Positions 19,969 through 29,341 of a DNA stretch of 35,371 nucleotides are shown here, in pieces (position 1 is the first letter of the stretch; every line of letters starts with the position of its first letter). The translations under genes were made by a program, and so were the position numbers. The notes beneath the pieces are model-generated. The model was not told the DNA's origin, made no database searches, and saw nothing but the letters and a program-made list of their open reading frames with translations. Location: contig NW_003105174.1 in NCBI RefSeq assembly GCF_000003605.2, forward strand, positions 1 to 35,371, read 5' to 3'. Origin of the DNA: Saccoglossus kowalevskii. Its lineage: Eukaryota; Hemichordata; Enteropneusta; Harrimaniidae.

Positions 19969-20960
19969 GGCAAAATCTGTGGAGAACACTGTTCTAGTTT
20001 CTGAATTTGTTCGTTTTGTCAATGACTCCAGTTCCTCCAGGGTTTCTGTAACTGTTACCATACCCTCAACACACAGTTTCATCATTTTCATCACCTCTTC
20101 ATCTGGAAGCACTGTTAGTGCTCGTCCAGTGGTTTACCTTTTATACGTACTACTCATTGTTGTTCTATCTTTCACCTCCTGTTCAGCACTCATTACATGC
20201 CTCTTCATTTCTTCAAATGTAGTACACAGTGCTTTCATTGGTCGAGCGATATCAACAACTCTGTTCTCTCGAATATTTTGCCAGAATACAGTCCTCTGGG
20301 CTTCATCAACTGCCGATTTTTTTATACCTCCGCGTCTTTTAACAATATGGATGCTCCTTTCAAGTCTGTCAGCAAATTCTGCTATAGTCTCTCCCTCGTT
20401 CTGGCGAGATAAAAGCGCTCTGATAAAACAGGGCCTTTTTCCATCTCACCAAAACTGCTCTCAAGTTTATTTATGATTTCTTTTACTGATGCATCACGTG
20501 GTAGTATTTCGAGTTTCCAAGCTGCACGCCCCTTCAATGACCGTCTTACTGCTGGCAGAAGTATGCTGTGAGGGTATGTTCCTGATTCCAACAATACCTC
20601 CACATGGTCTTTCCATATCTCAAATTCAGCATCCCCTTTTCTAGATGGGTCTCCTGAAAATGTATCTAACCTTGGAGACTGGTACATACCTGCAGCCAAA
20701 GCTGGATGCAATTGCATAACGTTTCGATCATAGTTGTAATTTGAATATTGAATTCAGCAATGGACCTTCCCATGGCTGATGGGTTCTGGGGAATATGAGG
20801 AGTGTCTTTCAACCCATTATCACTAGCATTCGCCTATCGCCTACTTCCCAAGACCGACGACGAGATCTGGAACTGCTCGTGCCCGATGGTGAAAAAGAAC
20901 GTCCGCGATACGTCTCACAAGACCCCCAAGGGCTCAGTAGTTCCCCATTTATCTAAAGTT
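19955..20960 (-). pseudogene. gag: Gypsy gag (capsid region), frameshifted
   Basis: The best frame (20717-20382, 111 codons) contains SPRLDTFSGDP, FEIWKDHVEVLL and GRAAWKLEILP, the usual start of a Gypsy capsid domain. A frameshift near 20400 leads to QNEGETIAEFADRLERSI, RTVFWQNIRENRVVD and EEMKRHVMSAEQEV, its C-terminal half, which continues to about 19960 with one in-frame stop. An N-terminal Ser/Arg-rich part may lie at 20780-20960 in another frame. Gag would form the particle around element RNA. It is the same strand and type as the pol at 14-17.5 kb, so probably the same element. Confidence 0.8.
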
Positions 20961-21391
20961 GCCCAGTACTGGCCACGTCCTGGGGAAAAACCCCGGTAGG
21001 CTCTGACCAGACCCCCTCTGCATGCTTTGGAACTACACCACTTGTAGGAGTGACCATTGGCCCACTAATCTCTGGCATGCTATCATCCACATGCTCAGCC
21101 ATAATACTATACATACACACAGTGAAGGAGCAATCTCACCCGCACACACACAACTTTCTGTAATTGTTCCTACCTTAATTAATATGCATAACCAATCACC
21201 GCTACTACTCTTGAAATTCGCTCTCTTCAAATACGGAAACATTTGATTTGCAGGAAGTCTGTCAACATAAGCACCATGCAGCCTCAGTGCCGTCCACCGC
21301 CAGATCACAAACGCTTATAATCCCAGAACAGAGCAAAATGCGTACACACTTGTACGATACCAACACACCCAAGAGCGAAACAGAATTCCAA
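20961..21391 (-). other. Gypsy leader between primer-binding site and gag
   Basis: On minus this lies between the primer-binding site and gag, the place of the 5' leader. Overlapping ORFs on both strands (91 codons minus at 21308-21033, 74 codons plus at 21022-21246) have no family motif and are not called. Confidence 0.45.
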
Positions 21392-21410
21392 GCCCCACGT
21401 TTTGGCGCCA
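21392..21410 (-). promoter_or_regulatory. Primer-binding site, tRNA-Lys type
   Basis: On minus the sequence is TGGCGCCAAAACGTGGGGC. The primer-binding site complementary to the 3' end of tRNA-Lys1,2 is TGGCGCCCAACGTGGGGC, so this copy differs by one inserted base and one substitution-like change. The location (5 nt after a CA that could end an LTR, and upstream of gag) is right for minus-strand DNA priming. Confidence 0.8.
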
Positions 21411-21415
21411 ATTTT

Positions 21416-21577
21416 TGTAGCCTGGACTCACCCGGCACGAGTCCATACCCAAAATAAATACAGTTTCAGAACTAGTTGACCACGCAATTTCCACTGGGTT
21501 CGAGGAATTCGTGGTTGGTCTACCTACTCAGTACAAGTAACATTCTTAGGGGAGAACAACAAGCCATGCATGGCACA
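21416..21577 (-). mobile_element. Probable 5' LTR (or its end) of the Gypsy element
   Basis: On minus the sequence ahead of the primer-binding site ends with CTACA and then a 5-nt spacer. A matching TGTGCCA at 21577 would give a short LTR of about 160 bp. The 3' boundary is supported by the primer-binding site. The 5' boundary is a guess because no second LTR copy is visible downstream of the truncated integrase. Confidence 0.45.
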
Positions 21578-21714
21578 GTCCCAGTTAGTTATCAAATTTA
21601 GAATATATATTTTTTGTTTATATTAATATAGATGGAATATAACCATGTCAGGAATATTATTTTATCTGATCGTCAAACAAGTACTTGTCCATATTGAGAG
21701 ATATTGCTTTGGAA

Positions 21715-22085
21715 CAGCATTCAAAATCAGCCATTTTGAATACATGTATATGACATGATGTATAACGAATATATAAAATTTGAATATAATCAGTCAAAGC
21801 ATTTAAGAGATATGCCGCTAGTCAGCCATTTTGAATCCAATCTGAAAAAATAAAATGATGTGCATCAAGGTACTATAATGTGTAACGTATATACCAATTT
21901 TGAACAAAATCCATCTGTAAACAGCCGAAAAATGCTTGATTTTGATGTTTTTAGTACAAAAATGGCCGTCATTTGGCTATCTTGAATCAGATTATGAAAC
22001 AAATTGACGTGCATATGTATAATATCATGTATTATGTATGTGTGAAGTTTAATTGTGATTGGTCCAGGCATTTCTAAGATACAGG
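21715..22085. repeat. Degenerate interspersed repeat (CATTTTGAAT monomers)
   Basis: Three diverged monomers each carry GCCATTTTGAAT (or a variant such as GGCTATCTTGAAT) followed by a GTGCAT and ATGTATAA-type stretch, near 21732, 21828 and 21970. The block ends with GGTCCGGACAGACGCACGG. Similar degenerate repeats are common in marine invertebrate genomes, though I cannot name the family. Confidence 0.6.
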
Positions 22086-23181
22086 TCCGGACAGACGCAC
22101 GGATACCGAAAGGTCAAAACACTGCGTCCGAACAGGGACTAACAAACACACTGACACAGGTATGTGTTTAAAGACAACATGAACTTCTATTTGATACTCA
22201 ATCAATGAAGTTACAATCTTCTCATTAAGTTTCATAACTTGATATATCCAAAATAATAGAGAAATGTTAAATTCCCTAACGAATGCACGTGCACAAATGA
22301 ATCATTGATAGTACTAATAATCCCTAGCTAACAACTACACTATGATATTACTGATCATTACAGTGAAAGTGAATCAGTAAGTCAAACAATAAAAGTTAAC
22401 AATTATGTAATTCTTTACAGTGTATAACAATCTCTGATTAACAAAGTTCTAACAATAATGTACTAACAGTAATGCACCAATTATCATGCACAGTAATCCT
22501 TACGAGTAAGGCTAAGCAATGCACCGTAGTCACTTAAGGTAGAGATGCAGTTTACCTGATAGGTATTTTAATTAGTTAATCAGGAAACCAAGATGACCTC
22601 CCTTGTCCACAAAACTATATATTTTCGGAAAGCTTATTGTATGAATTTTAAAGTTTTGTTAGTATTTTATATTTATGAACACTGTAGTTTGAAATATGCA
22701 CAAAAATGTGCTTTTTTGGTCAAAAGTGATTTAAAAAAATAGCTTCTAAACCATGCTTCTGTTTCCTGTCAAAATTGGTTTATGGGTACATCTATTTACT
22801 ATGAAGAAAGCGCCGTCTTGAAAACTGTCTACCAGTTGTCAATTTTGTAGGTCAGCAGCTCAAATTTCACTACTTCAAGTTTATGCATAAATTAACACCC
22901 AGGAAAGTTGTCTGTACGATTGCTGTAACACTTTCAACTAAAAACAATGCTCCGACGGCGTTTTGAAGATAAACACAATGTCAATCATTTGTGAAAATTT
23001 CAAAACAAAAGGTCAAAGCGTCTGGGAGCTATTTTTTTTAAAGTTCTGGAATGTGCACTAAAAAGAAGCTGAGATAATTGCTAATTTGCATAACAATTCT
23101 ATAAAATTTCAACAGTCTATAGCCAGGACTGTTTGGATAATAAAAAGCAAAAACAAAAAAATTTAGTGCCCACGAACCTGT
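22086..23181. other. No gene recognised
   Basis: AT-rich sequence with loose repeats of AACAATAATGTACTAACAGTAATG-like words around 22320-22500. It holds no ORF with a motif. Confidence 0.5.
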
Positions 23182-23390
23182 GTGTGACAATACAACGTAA
23201 CTGCTAACGGTAATATTTAACAGTAGTGTGACAATACACCGTAACTGCTAACAATAATATTTAACAGTAGTGTGACAATACACCGTAACTGCTGACAATA
23301 ATATTTAACAGTAGTGTGACAATACACCGTATCTGCTAACAATACTATTTAACAGTAGTGTGACAATAACTGCTAAAAATAATATTTAAT
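23182..23390. repeat. 44-bp tandem array, 5 units
   Basis: Units start at 23182, 23226, 23270, 23314 and 23358 (gtgtgacaatacaccgtaac, tgctaacaataatatttaac, agta). The last unit has lost about 9 bp in its first half. An 8-base G run follows directly. Confidence 0.95.
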
Positions 23391-23639
23391 GGGGGGGGAT
23401 CGGTTGGTATCTAGTGTAAAAATAGGCAAGAGATGAAGGCTCCAGTGAGCCCATATTTTTTTAACTCGAAAAAAAACAGAAGAAAAGAATCAAAAATAAA
23501 ATCTATAAAAAATATTAGCTTGAACAATATTAGTTGCTCTTTCAAATTTCGCCAAGACTTAATTTATTTTACCGATATCACTAGGATAAATCTAGAATAA
23601 ATAAGACTGTTTTTTGGTTTGAATCACATTTCATTGAAA

Positions 23640-24735
23640 ATTGTGACAGACCTTATTTAGAGACGGCAGCACAAAATTGTGCATGGGCCGAGATCTGCTC
23701 ACCATCCTTCGCGCCCCATAGGCGCATTTTTCTTCGGGGGCGACCGCTGTTTGTATCAAGGACTTACCAGCCAATAATACATGTTGATTATTCCAAATTA
23801 CTTGTTCTAACAATAATTTGTCATTATCTTTGGCCAACTGATTAGCTCCTGACCACACATGTAGCATGCTTTCAACTGAAAATTGAACCTTAAAATTACT
23901 TTTCAGTAGAACTTCTATTCCATCTACTTTTCCTACTTCATTTTCCAACACTGTCTTCCAGGGATGTTTAATACTTGTATCATAAAACCTCCGGATTCAA
24001 TTAATACGATGTGCCTTATAAATTGCTCCGATGTCAGGCATGGTTAAACCCTCCTTTATCCACAGCCCCTATCATTGTTTGCCGAGCAATTTTGTCCGGC
24101 CCACTCCAAAGGAATTTGAAAATTAATTTATTTACATCCCTGAAATCACGTGTCATGTTCATAACATATTGAATTCTTGAAATAGCCATACTCTTATTAA
24201 TTTGAATCTTGCCATATATAGTTAAATCTCCGGATTTCCAGAAGTTTTTCCAACGGTTCTGCCAGATTCAGATCAAGTGCCTTATTTTTATTATAGGACA
24301 CATAAATGCCTACAATTTTAATTGGACTCGCTGGCCACTTGACTCTCAGTGGTTTTTAGATAATGTTAATATTGGGGTCTTGAACATATTCTTTTAGTTT
24401 GCTAAATATCTTCTTCAAAAATAACATATGATTAACTTCATCGTTTGGTGCATACGTGTTCATAATTACAAACTGTTTCTGAGAGATGTTAACATATGTG
24501 ATTAAAAATCTCCCTTTAGGATCGTTTGTTACTTTATTAATGTTGAATTATACACCCCTAAACACGCGAACAAAATCATATGTTCCTTTAGCTGAGATGT
24601 CCAGTATTTAACAGTTTTATCAGTACTGTGACTTTCCTGTAACGTAATTATGTTTGGATTTTTTTCTTTGAGCCATTTAAACATTTTTTTCCGCTTTTTA
24701 TATTATCCAAGACCTCTGACATGAAGACTTACAAA
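23640..24735 (-). pseudogene. L1-type LINE ORF2 relic: endonuclease joined to RT C-terminal region
   Basis: On minus, 24735 downward reads NIITLQESHST (endonuclease Glu motif) and, after a frame change, GRFLITYVNISQKQFVIMNT followed by YAPND. At about 24365, at an in-frame TAA, it jumps to SPIKIVGIYVSYN, then INKSMAISRIQYVMNM and KLIFKFLWSGPDKIARQTMI, the late RT region. It continues after frame changes to ENEVGKVDGIEVLL and IWNNQHVLLAGKS (23951-23631 frame). The second half of the endonuclease and the RT catalytic core are therefore deleted. Several stops and shifts remain. A short nonautonomous repeat has replaced the end. The order ORF1 then ORF2 on one strand with 25138-25405 supports a single L1 copy. 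Confidence 0.85.
23655..23758 (-). mobile_element. Short nonautonomous repeat, internally deleted copy
   Basis: It is the reverse-oriented relative of 12233-12427. The head AGCGGTCGCCCC followed by CGAAGAAAAATG and the tail GTGAGCAGATCT...AATTTTGTGCTGCC match, while the middle is about 90 bp shorter. It sits inside the 3' part of the L1 relic, so it is younger than that L1 insertion or came with it. Confidence 0.65.
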
Positions 24736-25137
24736 CTTTATATTGGAGGTTATAACGCGCCTGATTTTTCTGTCAATATGAACACATTGACAATCACAAG
24801 GTACCTCAAGTTTTCAACCCATTTTTTAACAATAAAACACTTAACTAAAAACAGAGTAAACCTCTCTGAAACAAAACTCAAACAATAATTAAAAGAAATC
24901 CTAAGTCCATACGGTTCAGTGAAACCGTGGAATAAGACATTGGGTAGCCTAACAAAAATTGGCTTACAATCCCAAAACAATGTCCAAACAAACAGAACGG
25001 CTCCCCAGTCACACACTATTATTGTATACAGCTGTGTTCGACATGTTTACATTTCATTACTAACCGATTATTGTTAATTGTTAATTCTGACTCTGTCTTC
25101 GATCAGCTATTTCTCCTCATGTGTATCTCTGTCCATC
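24736..25137. other. Between L1 ORF1 and ORF2 remnants
   Basis: The 88-codon minus ORF (25016-24750) has no L1 or other motif. It probably represents decayed L1 sequence or an insertion. Confidence 0.4.
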
Positions 25138-25405
25138 TATGAGCACGACGCCATCAAGGGCCTCATTTTCTTCTTTTTTGTGTAATCCGACTCACAAAGG
25201 TCCTCCTTTACATAGATACCGCTTCCCTCGAATTTCGATGTATTCATGAGAATTTCACGGCGTGTGGGTCGTCGAAGACGGTTTTGTGCTTGTTGGCCAA
25301 TGCGATACCTCCGAATCTAAGATTGAAGCCGCGAGAATATCGTTGTAACCTCAATTTCTCTTCTTTCAGTACTTCGATTTCCATTTTTGCCTCCTTCAAC
25401 TCTGA
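25138..25405 (-). pseudogene. L1-type LINE ORF1 fragment
   Basis: On minus the frame reads KEAKMEIEVLKEEKLRLQRY (coiled coil), then SRGFNLRFGGI, the junction of coiled coil and RRM domain seen in L1 ORF1 proteins. It stops, and another frame gives NTSKFEGSGIYVKEDLCESD, then KKKKMRPLM, similar to the C-terminal part. ORF1p binds element RNA. About 150 residues of the RRM region are missing. Confidence 0.75.
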
Positions 25406-26022
25406 TCATAAATTTGGTACATACATGTAAACAGTAAATATCTTTCAAAAAGGGTTATTCATTACAATATATTTTCATTTCCAGATATTTGAAAACCCTG
25501 GATCAATCACAGGATTTCTTTATTCAGATGAATGGTCAGTGATGTGTGGTGATCAGGTCTCTGTAACCTACCTGCTTTTTTGGATAATGTTCTGTGATGT
25601 AACAACTGATTTTCGTCACGGCAGTGAATTGGTGAAGACAAACTGGGAAGCTAGCTTTGAACCATATAATTGATAAGTGGATTTTTAGTAACTTTTCTGA
25701 TTTTGTTACCAACTGAGTGACTGCATCTTTTGTGCTTGCTAATTACAAGCAAACATCTTTGCATTATGTAACAGTGTAAAAATGTAGTACCTCACTGTAC
25801 TATTGTGTTGAATGGTTATCTCATCAATATATGAAAGCCTGTGTCACGAATGTCAAACATTAAATCATGTTTATGCTGTATGTCGTGATGGTGGTGCTTT
25901 GTGTTTGTTTTGATGTTGTTTTTGGCGATAGATAATTGTTAAATAGAGAGTGGCAAGATGTTTCTTTCAGTCAGTACTGGAGAAGCGGAGAACCCGATCC
26001 GAACGTTCATATGTGACCAAAT
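25406..26022. other. No gene recognised
   Basis: No ORF with a motif, no tandem array and no RNA signature were seen. Confidence 0.45.
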
Positions 26023-26403
26023 GTGGATGTCAGATCTTGTAGGTACCACAGTATGCCATTAAATAATATTGCATCATGGGAGTTTGTGATCTATTCTGGA
26101 GGACGTCGTTTCGCCGTAGCTGCCAAGTATACCAATTTTCACGTGTCCACTAATCACGCGTTTTCAAGAAACGTTAGAACAATGCACTGTGTATTGTCAT
26201 ACAAATTAATGTATTGTGATCTACTGAATGTGCATCATAAAGCTAATGAGTGGGAAAACTCACCAGTGAATGACATTCCCGATTTTGGTTTTGAACTGGA
26301 TGCGCCTCCTAATGTATGTTGCTGGCTACGGATATGTACTGCGGTGCAAGGGAATGCACCCGGACCACTCTCCTTCTACACGTTACGAATATTGGGCAGA
26401 TAA
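26023..26403 (+). CDS. Unrecognised 126-codon ORF, possible broken gene
   Basis: This is the longest plus-strand frame outside a repeat or a recognised transposon. It starts MDVRSCRYHSMPLNNIASWE and has varied composition (Cys, His, Trp and Tyr present, no low complexity), unlike most spurious ORFs here. An overlapping frame (26270-26479, 69 codons) continues with AGYGYVLRCKGMHPDHSPST, then RYEYWADKIDWY, which also looks protein-like. The two may be one coding region with a frameshift near 26310. An acceptor-like TTGTAG lies near 26039. No family is recognised. It may be an exon, a transposon fragment or chance. Confidence 0.3.
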   Translation: MDVRSCRYHSMPLNNIASWEFVIYSGGRRFAVAAKYTNFHVSTNHAFSRNVRTMHCVLSYKLMYCDLLNVHHKANEWENSPVNDIPDFGFELDAPPNVCCWLRICTAVQGNAPGPLSFYTLRILGR

Positions 26404-26639
26404 AATTGATTGGTATCGTGCACGACAGAGTGTGCAGCATATATTCTACGACTACAGTGCTTCTGACTGCATTCCATAATTACCGTCATCGCCACCATTA
26501 GCAGAGACTCGCTGGAAAATACACCGTTATCACACAAAGACCCGTTTTAATCTAGTTTGAAGAAACTGTATGTAGGTAGGGCCGCGTCCGATCGCTAGTA
26601 TATTATTTGCGTCCGTTGTCTGTTATGTATGTTTGTCTC

Positions 26640-26720
26640 TTGGTTGTATGCATGCATGCAAGATTCTATGCACTACCCCTTTGTAGAGGTTTGGCATTTC
26701 TTGCCCATCCTTTTCCCGTG
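26640..26720. repeat. Short repeat shared with 29060-29130
   Basis: CACTACCCCTTTGTAGAGGT, then TTGGCATTTCTTGCCCATC, matches CACTACCCCTTGTAACGGGT, then CAGGTATTTCCTGCCCATC near 29080-29120 in direct orientation. The two copies lie on the outer sides of the two A/B repeat parts. Confidence 0.6.
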
Positions 26721-26777
26721 TGGAAATATTACAATATTATTACTGAATTATTATTCTAGTGTTATATTTCTGTGTAA

Positions 26778-27060
26778 TTATCAAGGGAAAATTCTTCTCT
26801 CTGGGGTCCTCCACACGTGTCGATTAATAGATACGCAAAACAAATTCATCAAAAATCCCTTCACTCAAACTGAGCCATGCCTCCTGGCATAAAACGTTCA
26901 TAAATCAAAGATACCGTCAGCTACTCATCGTCATACGGGTTAAATACAATACTAATAAAATGGTATAAATCAAAAGAATAAAACACACTGATTAAGTACA
27001 ATGATTATAAAGTCTAAATAAAATGGTTATAAAGTCACAAATATCAACGGTTATCAATCA
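26778..27060. mobile_element. Long dispersed repeat, copy 2, part with block B
   Basis: It starts with a 43-bp stretch (TATCAAGGGAAAATTCTTCT, then CTCTGGGGTCCTCCACACGT plus GTC) that recurs almost unchanged at 28408-28449. Then, with block A missing, comes GATTAATAGATACGCAAAAC (similar to 29028), then block B with ATGCCTCCTGGCATAAAACG. This is the same order as in copy 1 if block A (about 500 bp) has been deleted. Confidence 0.65.
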
Positions 27061-28407
27061 AAAAACAAGGGAAAGGCTACCAATAGGCCCGCTTTTCTCA
27101 AAACGGTCTGCTGAGGTAACCCTTCGCTGCACTGTCTCTCGTTACTAAGATTACAATCTCTATATCAAAAGGTCAAAAAACTAAGGCGTGGCAGTGTAAC
27201 CAAGCGATCAGTCAATCGCTGCAGTCGACAGCATGATCACGTGATTACCAGGGATGCGTCTCTCAGTTAAAGCATTGCAAAGCGGTAACTAATAAACAAT
27301 GAATAAACAAGCAATTAATCAAACTCCTGTCATATACGCTTATAAACTTCAACTGAACTCACAAGTCGTTAATCTAAACAAAAGTCATATTGCGTGGAAA
27401 TGGAATGCAAAGACAAAGCTACCATAAAACATTACTCCTCTGGCAAAAAGACGGGAAAGGCTAAAACGATAGACACTACTAAGTCACATATAATCCTTTC
27501 AATCATGAACAAAAGCTTGCGTTATCAAACAATAAGTATATAAGCGCACCACCTCTCATTCCAAAAAGACATTAAAAAACGCTACAAAGGTGCTCTCAAC
27601 TCAAAAAGCGTCAGAAGTACTCCGGAAACAACACGTAAACAAAAACAACTCTTAAAACGTCGATATCTCTGTACATCAACAAATCTCAAAACTCTTAAAA
27701 ACACGTGGGGGAATCATTCCTCCCATCATATTCCGTACTCATAAAGTCATTAAAACACCATAAAACTTCACAAAACTCAAAACAATGTGTTGCAAATACT
27801 TGTCCACTGAGGCGCGCTTAAATCGTTATAAAGGACCTCGAACGTCACTAAATATCAGTTCAAAACAAAGATCTGGGCGCTTACATAACATACAATTCAA
27901 CATCACAAAAAAAAAAAACGTTCAGAAAAACCATAGGAAAAGCAAGCAATACATTACATACTGAACAATAGTGTTGTGATTCTGGAAAAGAGTTCAACGT
28001 CTTGAGTTACACAGTGTCAGTTACAGTGTTCAGTGAGTGGTTCTCTAAGCAATACACAGATAGCTAAAGTTCTAATTCACAGTCTATATAGCATCTTCTC
28101 TTGTCGTCGCGTTAGTCCGGGTCGTTCTTTATCATCTTCTTGTCTTTAATGTCGCTCAATTCTTGATTATTCAGTTCTATTCGATACTCATCCTTTCTAA
28201 GGGGTTCCGGAGTCTTCATGTCTTCAGCGTTGTTCATCGGTGCCATTCAGGTAAAATCGTTAGTCGTCAAGCGCAGTTTCCGAGTCATCTCTGTCATCGA
28301 GCTGTTAGTTCGGTTCACATGAAAGACACACCTTCGCCATTTCACTTTTCTTCACAGGATGTCAATATGCATAAGACGCAATGCCCAGGGTTCTCACACC
28401 ACGTATC
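27061..28407. other. 1.35 kb of unexplained sequence between two parts of the A/B repeat
   Basis: This stretch is rich in CAAAACTC/CTCAAAA-like words and poor in ORFs. The only longer frame is a 116-codon plus ORF (28163-28513) that runs into the repeat and has no motif. GGGAAAGGCTA occurs near 27070 and 27455. A TATATAG at about 28087 is followed by GC-richer sequence, a weak promoter candidate. If the flanking parts are LTRs, this would be the noncoding interior of a nonautonomous element. Confidence 0.4.
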
Positions 28408-29070
28408 AAGGGGAAATTCTTCTCTCTGGGGTCCTCCACACGTGTCACGGGGGAATCTCGTCTTGTCTCTATATCTCGTCCCCTTGAGGTACGGGATCGG
28501 GAATGTCACTTAAACTTTACAGTCAAATAAGACACACACAACAAAATACGTTTCAACTCTCGTCTTAGTCGGTCAGTCGAGCACTCTATAAGACACAGCG
28601 CCCTGGGGAAAAGTCCCCAAGACTATCGCAAGGCTGACCCAAGACTCGCTCTAGACAGCGTCAAGACTCGCCCCAAGACTCTCCAGGACTGGACTGCGTC
28701 TCTCGTGGCGTACTCGCCAAGACCAACTAAAACAACTTTATTCATTTTCAAAACTTTAACCAATTACAAAGCAGTAAAAAGACTCTAAGGCGTAACCTTC
28801 AATCATACAGCCAATCACACTAAGTACTGAACACGTCATATCTTTTGATTAATCGTTCGCTACATTAATAACTACGAATACTAAACTGTCAGAAATAGTA
28901 GTCCGAATAGCGACGGTTATCTCGTAATTAGTTCCAAATCACTGAGTCGAGTTCTGTCCAGAACCTCAAATAGCCTAAACGATGCCAGACATAACACAGC
29001 CATTCGCTAATAATCAGCTAATTAAGTCGATTAACAGATATGCAAAAACAAATTCATCACATAATAATAC
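28408..29070. mobile_element. Long dispersed repeat, copy 2, part with block A
   Basis: The 43-bp stretch (28408-28449) is followed by block A (28485-28985), which aligns with 7741-8110. Landmarks are ACTTTATTCA, AGCCAATCACAC, GAACACGTCATA, AAACTGTCAGAAATAG and CGTAATTAGTTCCAAATCACTG. The junction sequence GATTAACAGATATGCAAAAA follows, then no block B. A local CAAGACTCGCC-type repeat lies at 28640-28700. Confidence 0.65.
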
Positions 29071-29130
29071 AACGTGTATCCCACTACCCCTTGTAACGGG
29101 TCAGGTATTTCCTGCCCATCATTTAGGTGT
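29060..29130. repeat. Short repeat shared with 26640-26720
   Basis: It is the direct copy described at 26640-26720. Together the pair brackets the whole A/B composite. Confidence 0.6.
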
Positions 29131-29241
29131 GTGCAATAAAGTGCGTCGTTTAAACCTTACTCGTGTAGCGTGTACTTGTTGTTTATGTCGCATAACCATT
29201 ATACAACTGCCTTAATTTTCGAATTATTAAAGAACCCAGTT

Positions 29242-29313
29242 CACAGGGGTGTTATTGGTGTCAATTGTTTGGAACAATTTGAAATCTTAGCTCAATCCAA
29301 CTAGCACCCTGTG
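29242..29313. other. Nested hairpin just upstream of the LINE
   Basis: The outer arms CACAGGGGTGTTATTGG (29242-29258) and CCAACTAGCACCCTGTG (29297-29313) pair imperfectly. Inside is a perfect AATTGTT-TGG-AACAATT stem (29263-29279). It lies 30 bp before the first ORF1 Met, so it may belong to the LINE 5' UTR. Confidence 0.55.
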
Positions 29314-29341
29314 ACAGCCTGTTGATTGATTTCAACAAACT

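Noticed and set aside
17522-19992. 13-bp perfect inverted repeat as proof of a transposon insertion
   Set aside because: A 13-bp match on either strand is expected several times by chance in 35 kb. Only its position at the gag junctions makes it worth mentioning, so it is not annotated as a terminal repeat.
19949-20476. 175-codon plus-strand ORF
   Set aside because: It is the antisense shadow of the gag relic: rich in Ser and Thr, no motif, while the minus strand reads a capsid domain.
28163-28513. 116-codon plus ORF
   Set aside because: It runs from unexplained noncoding sequence into the dispersed repeat and has no motif.
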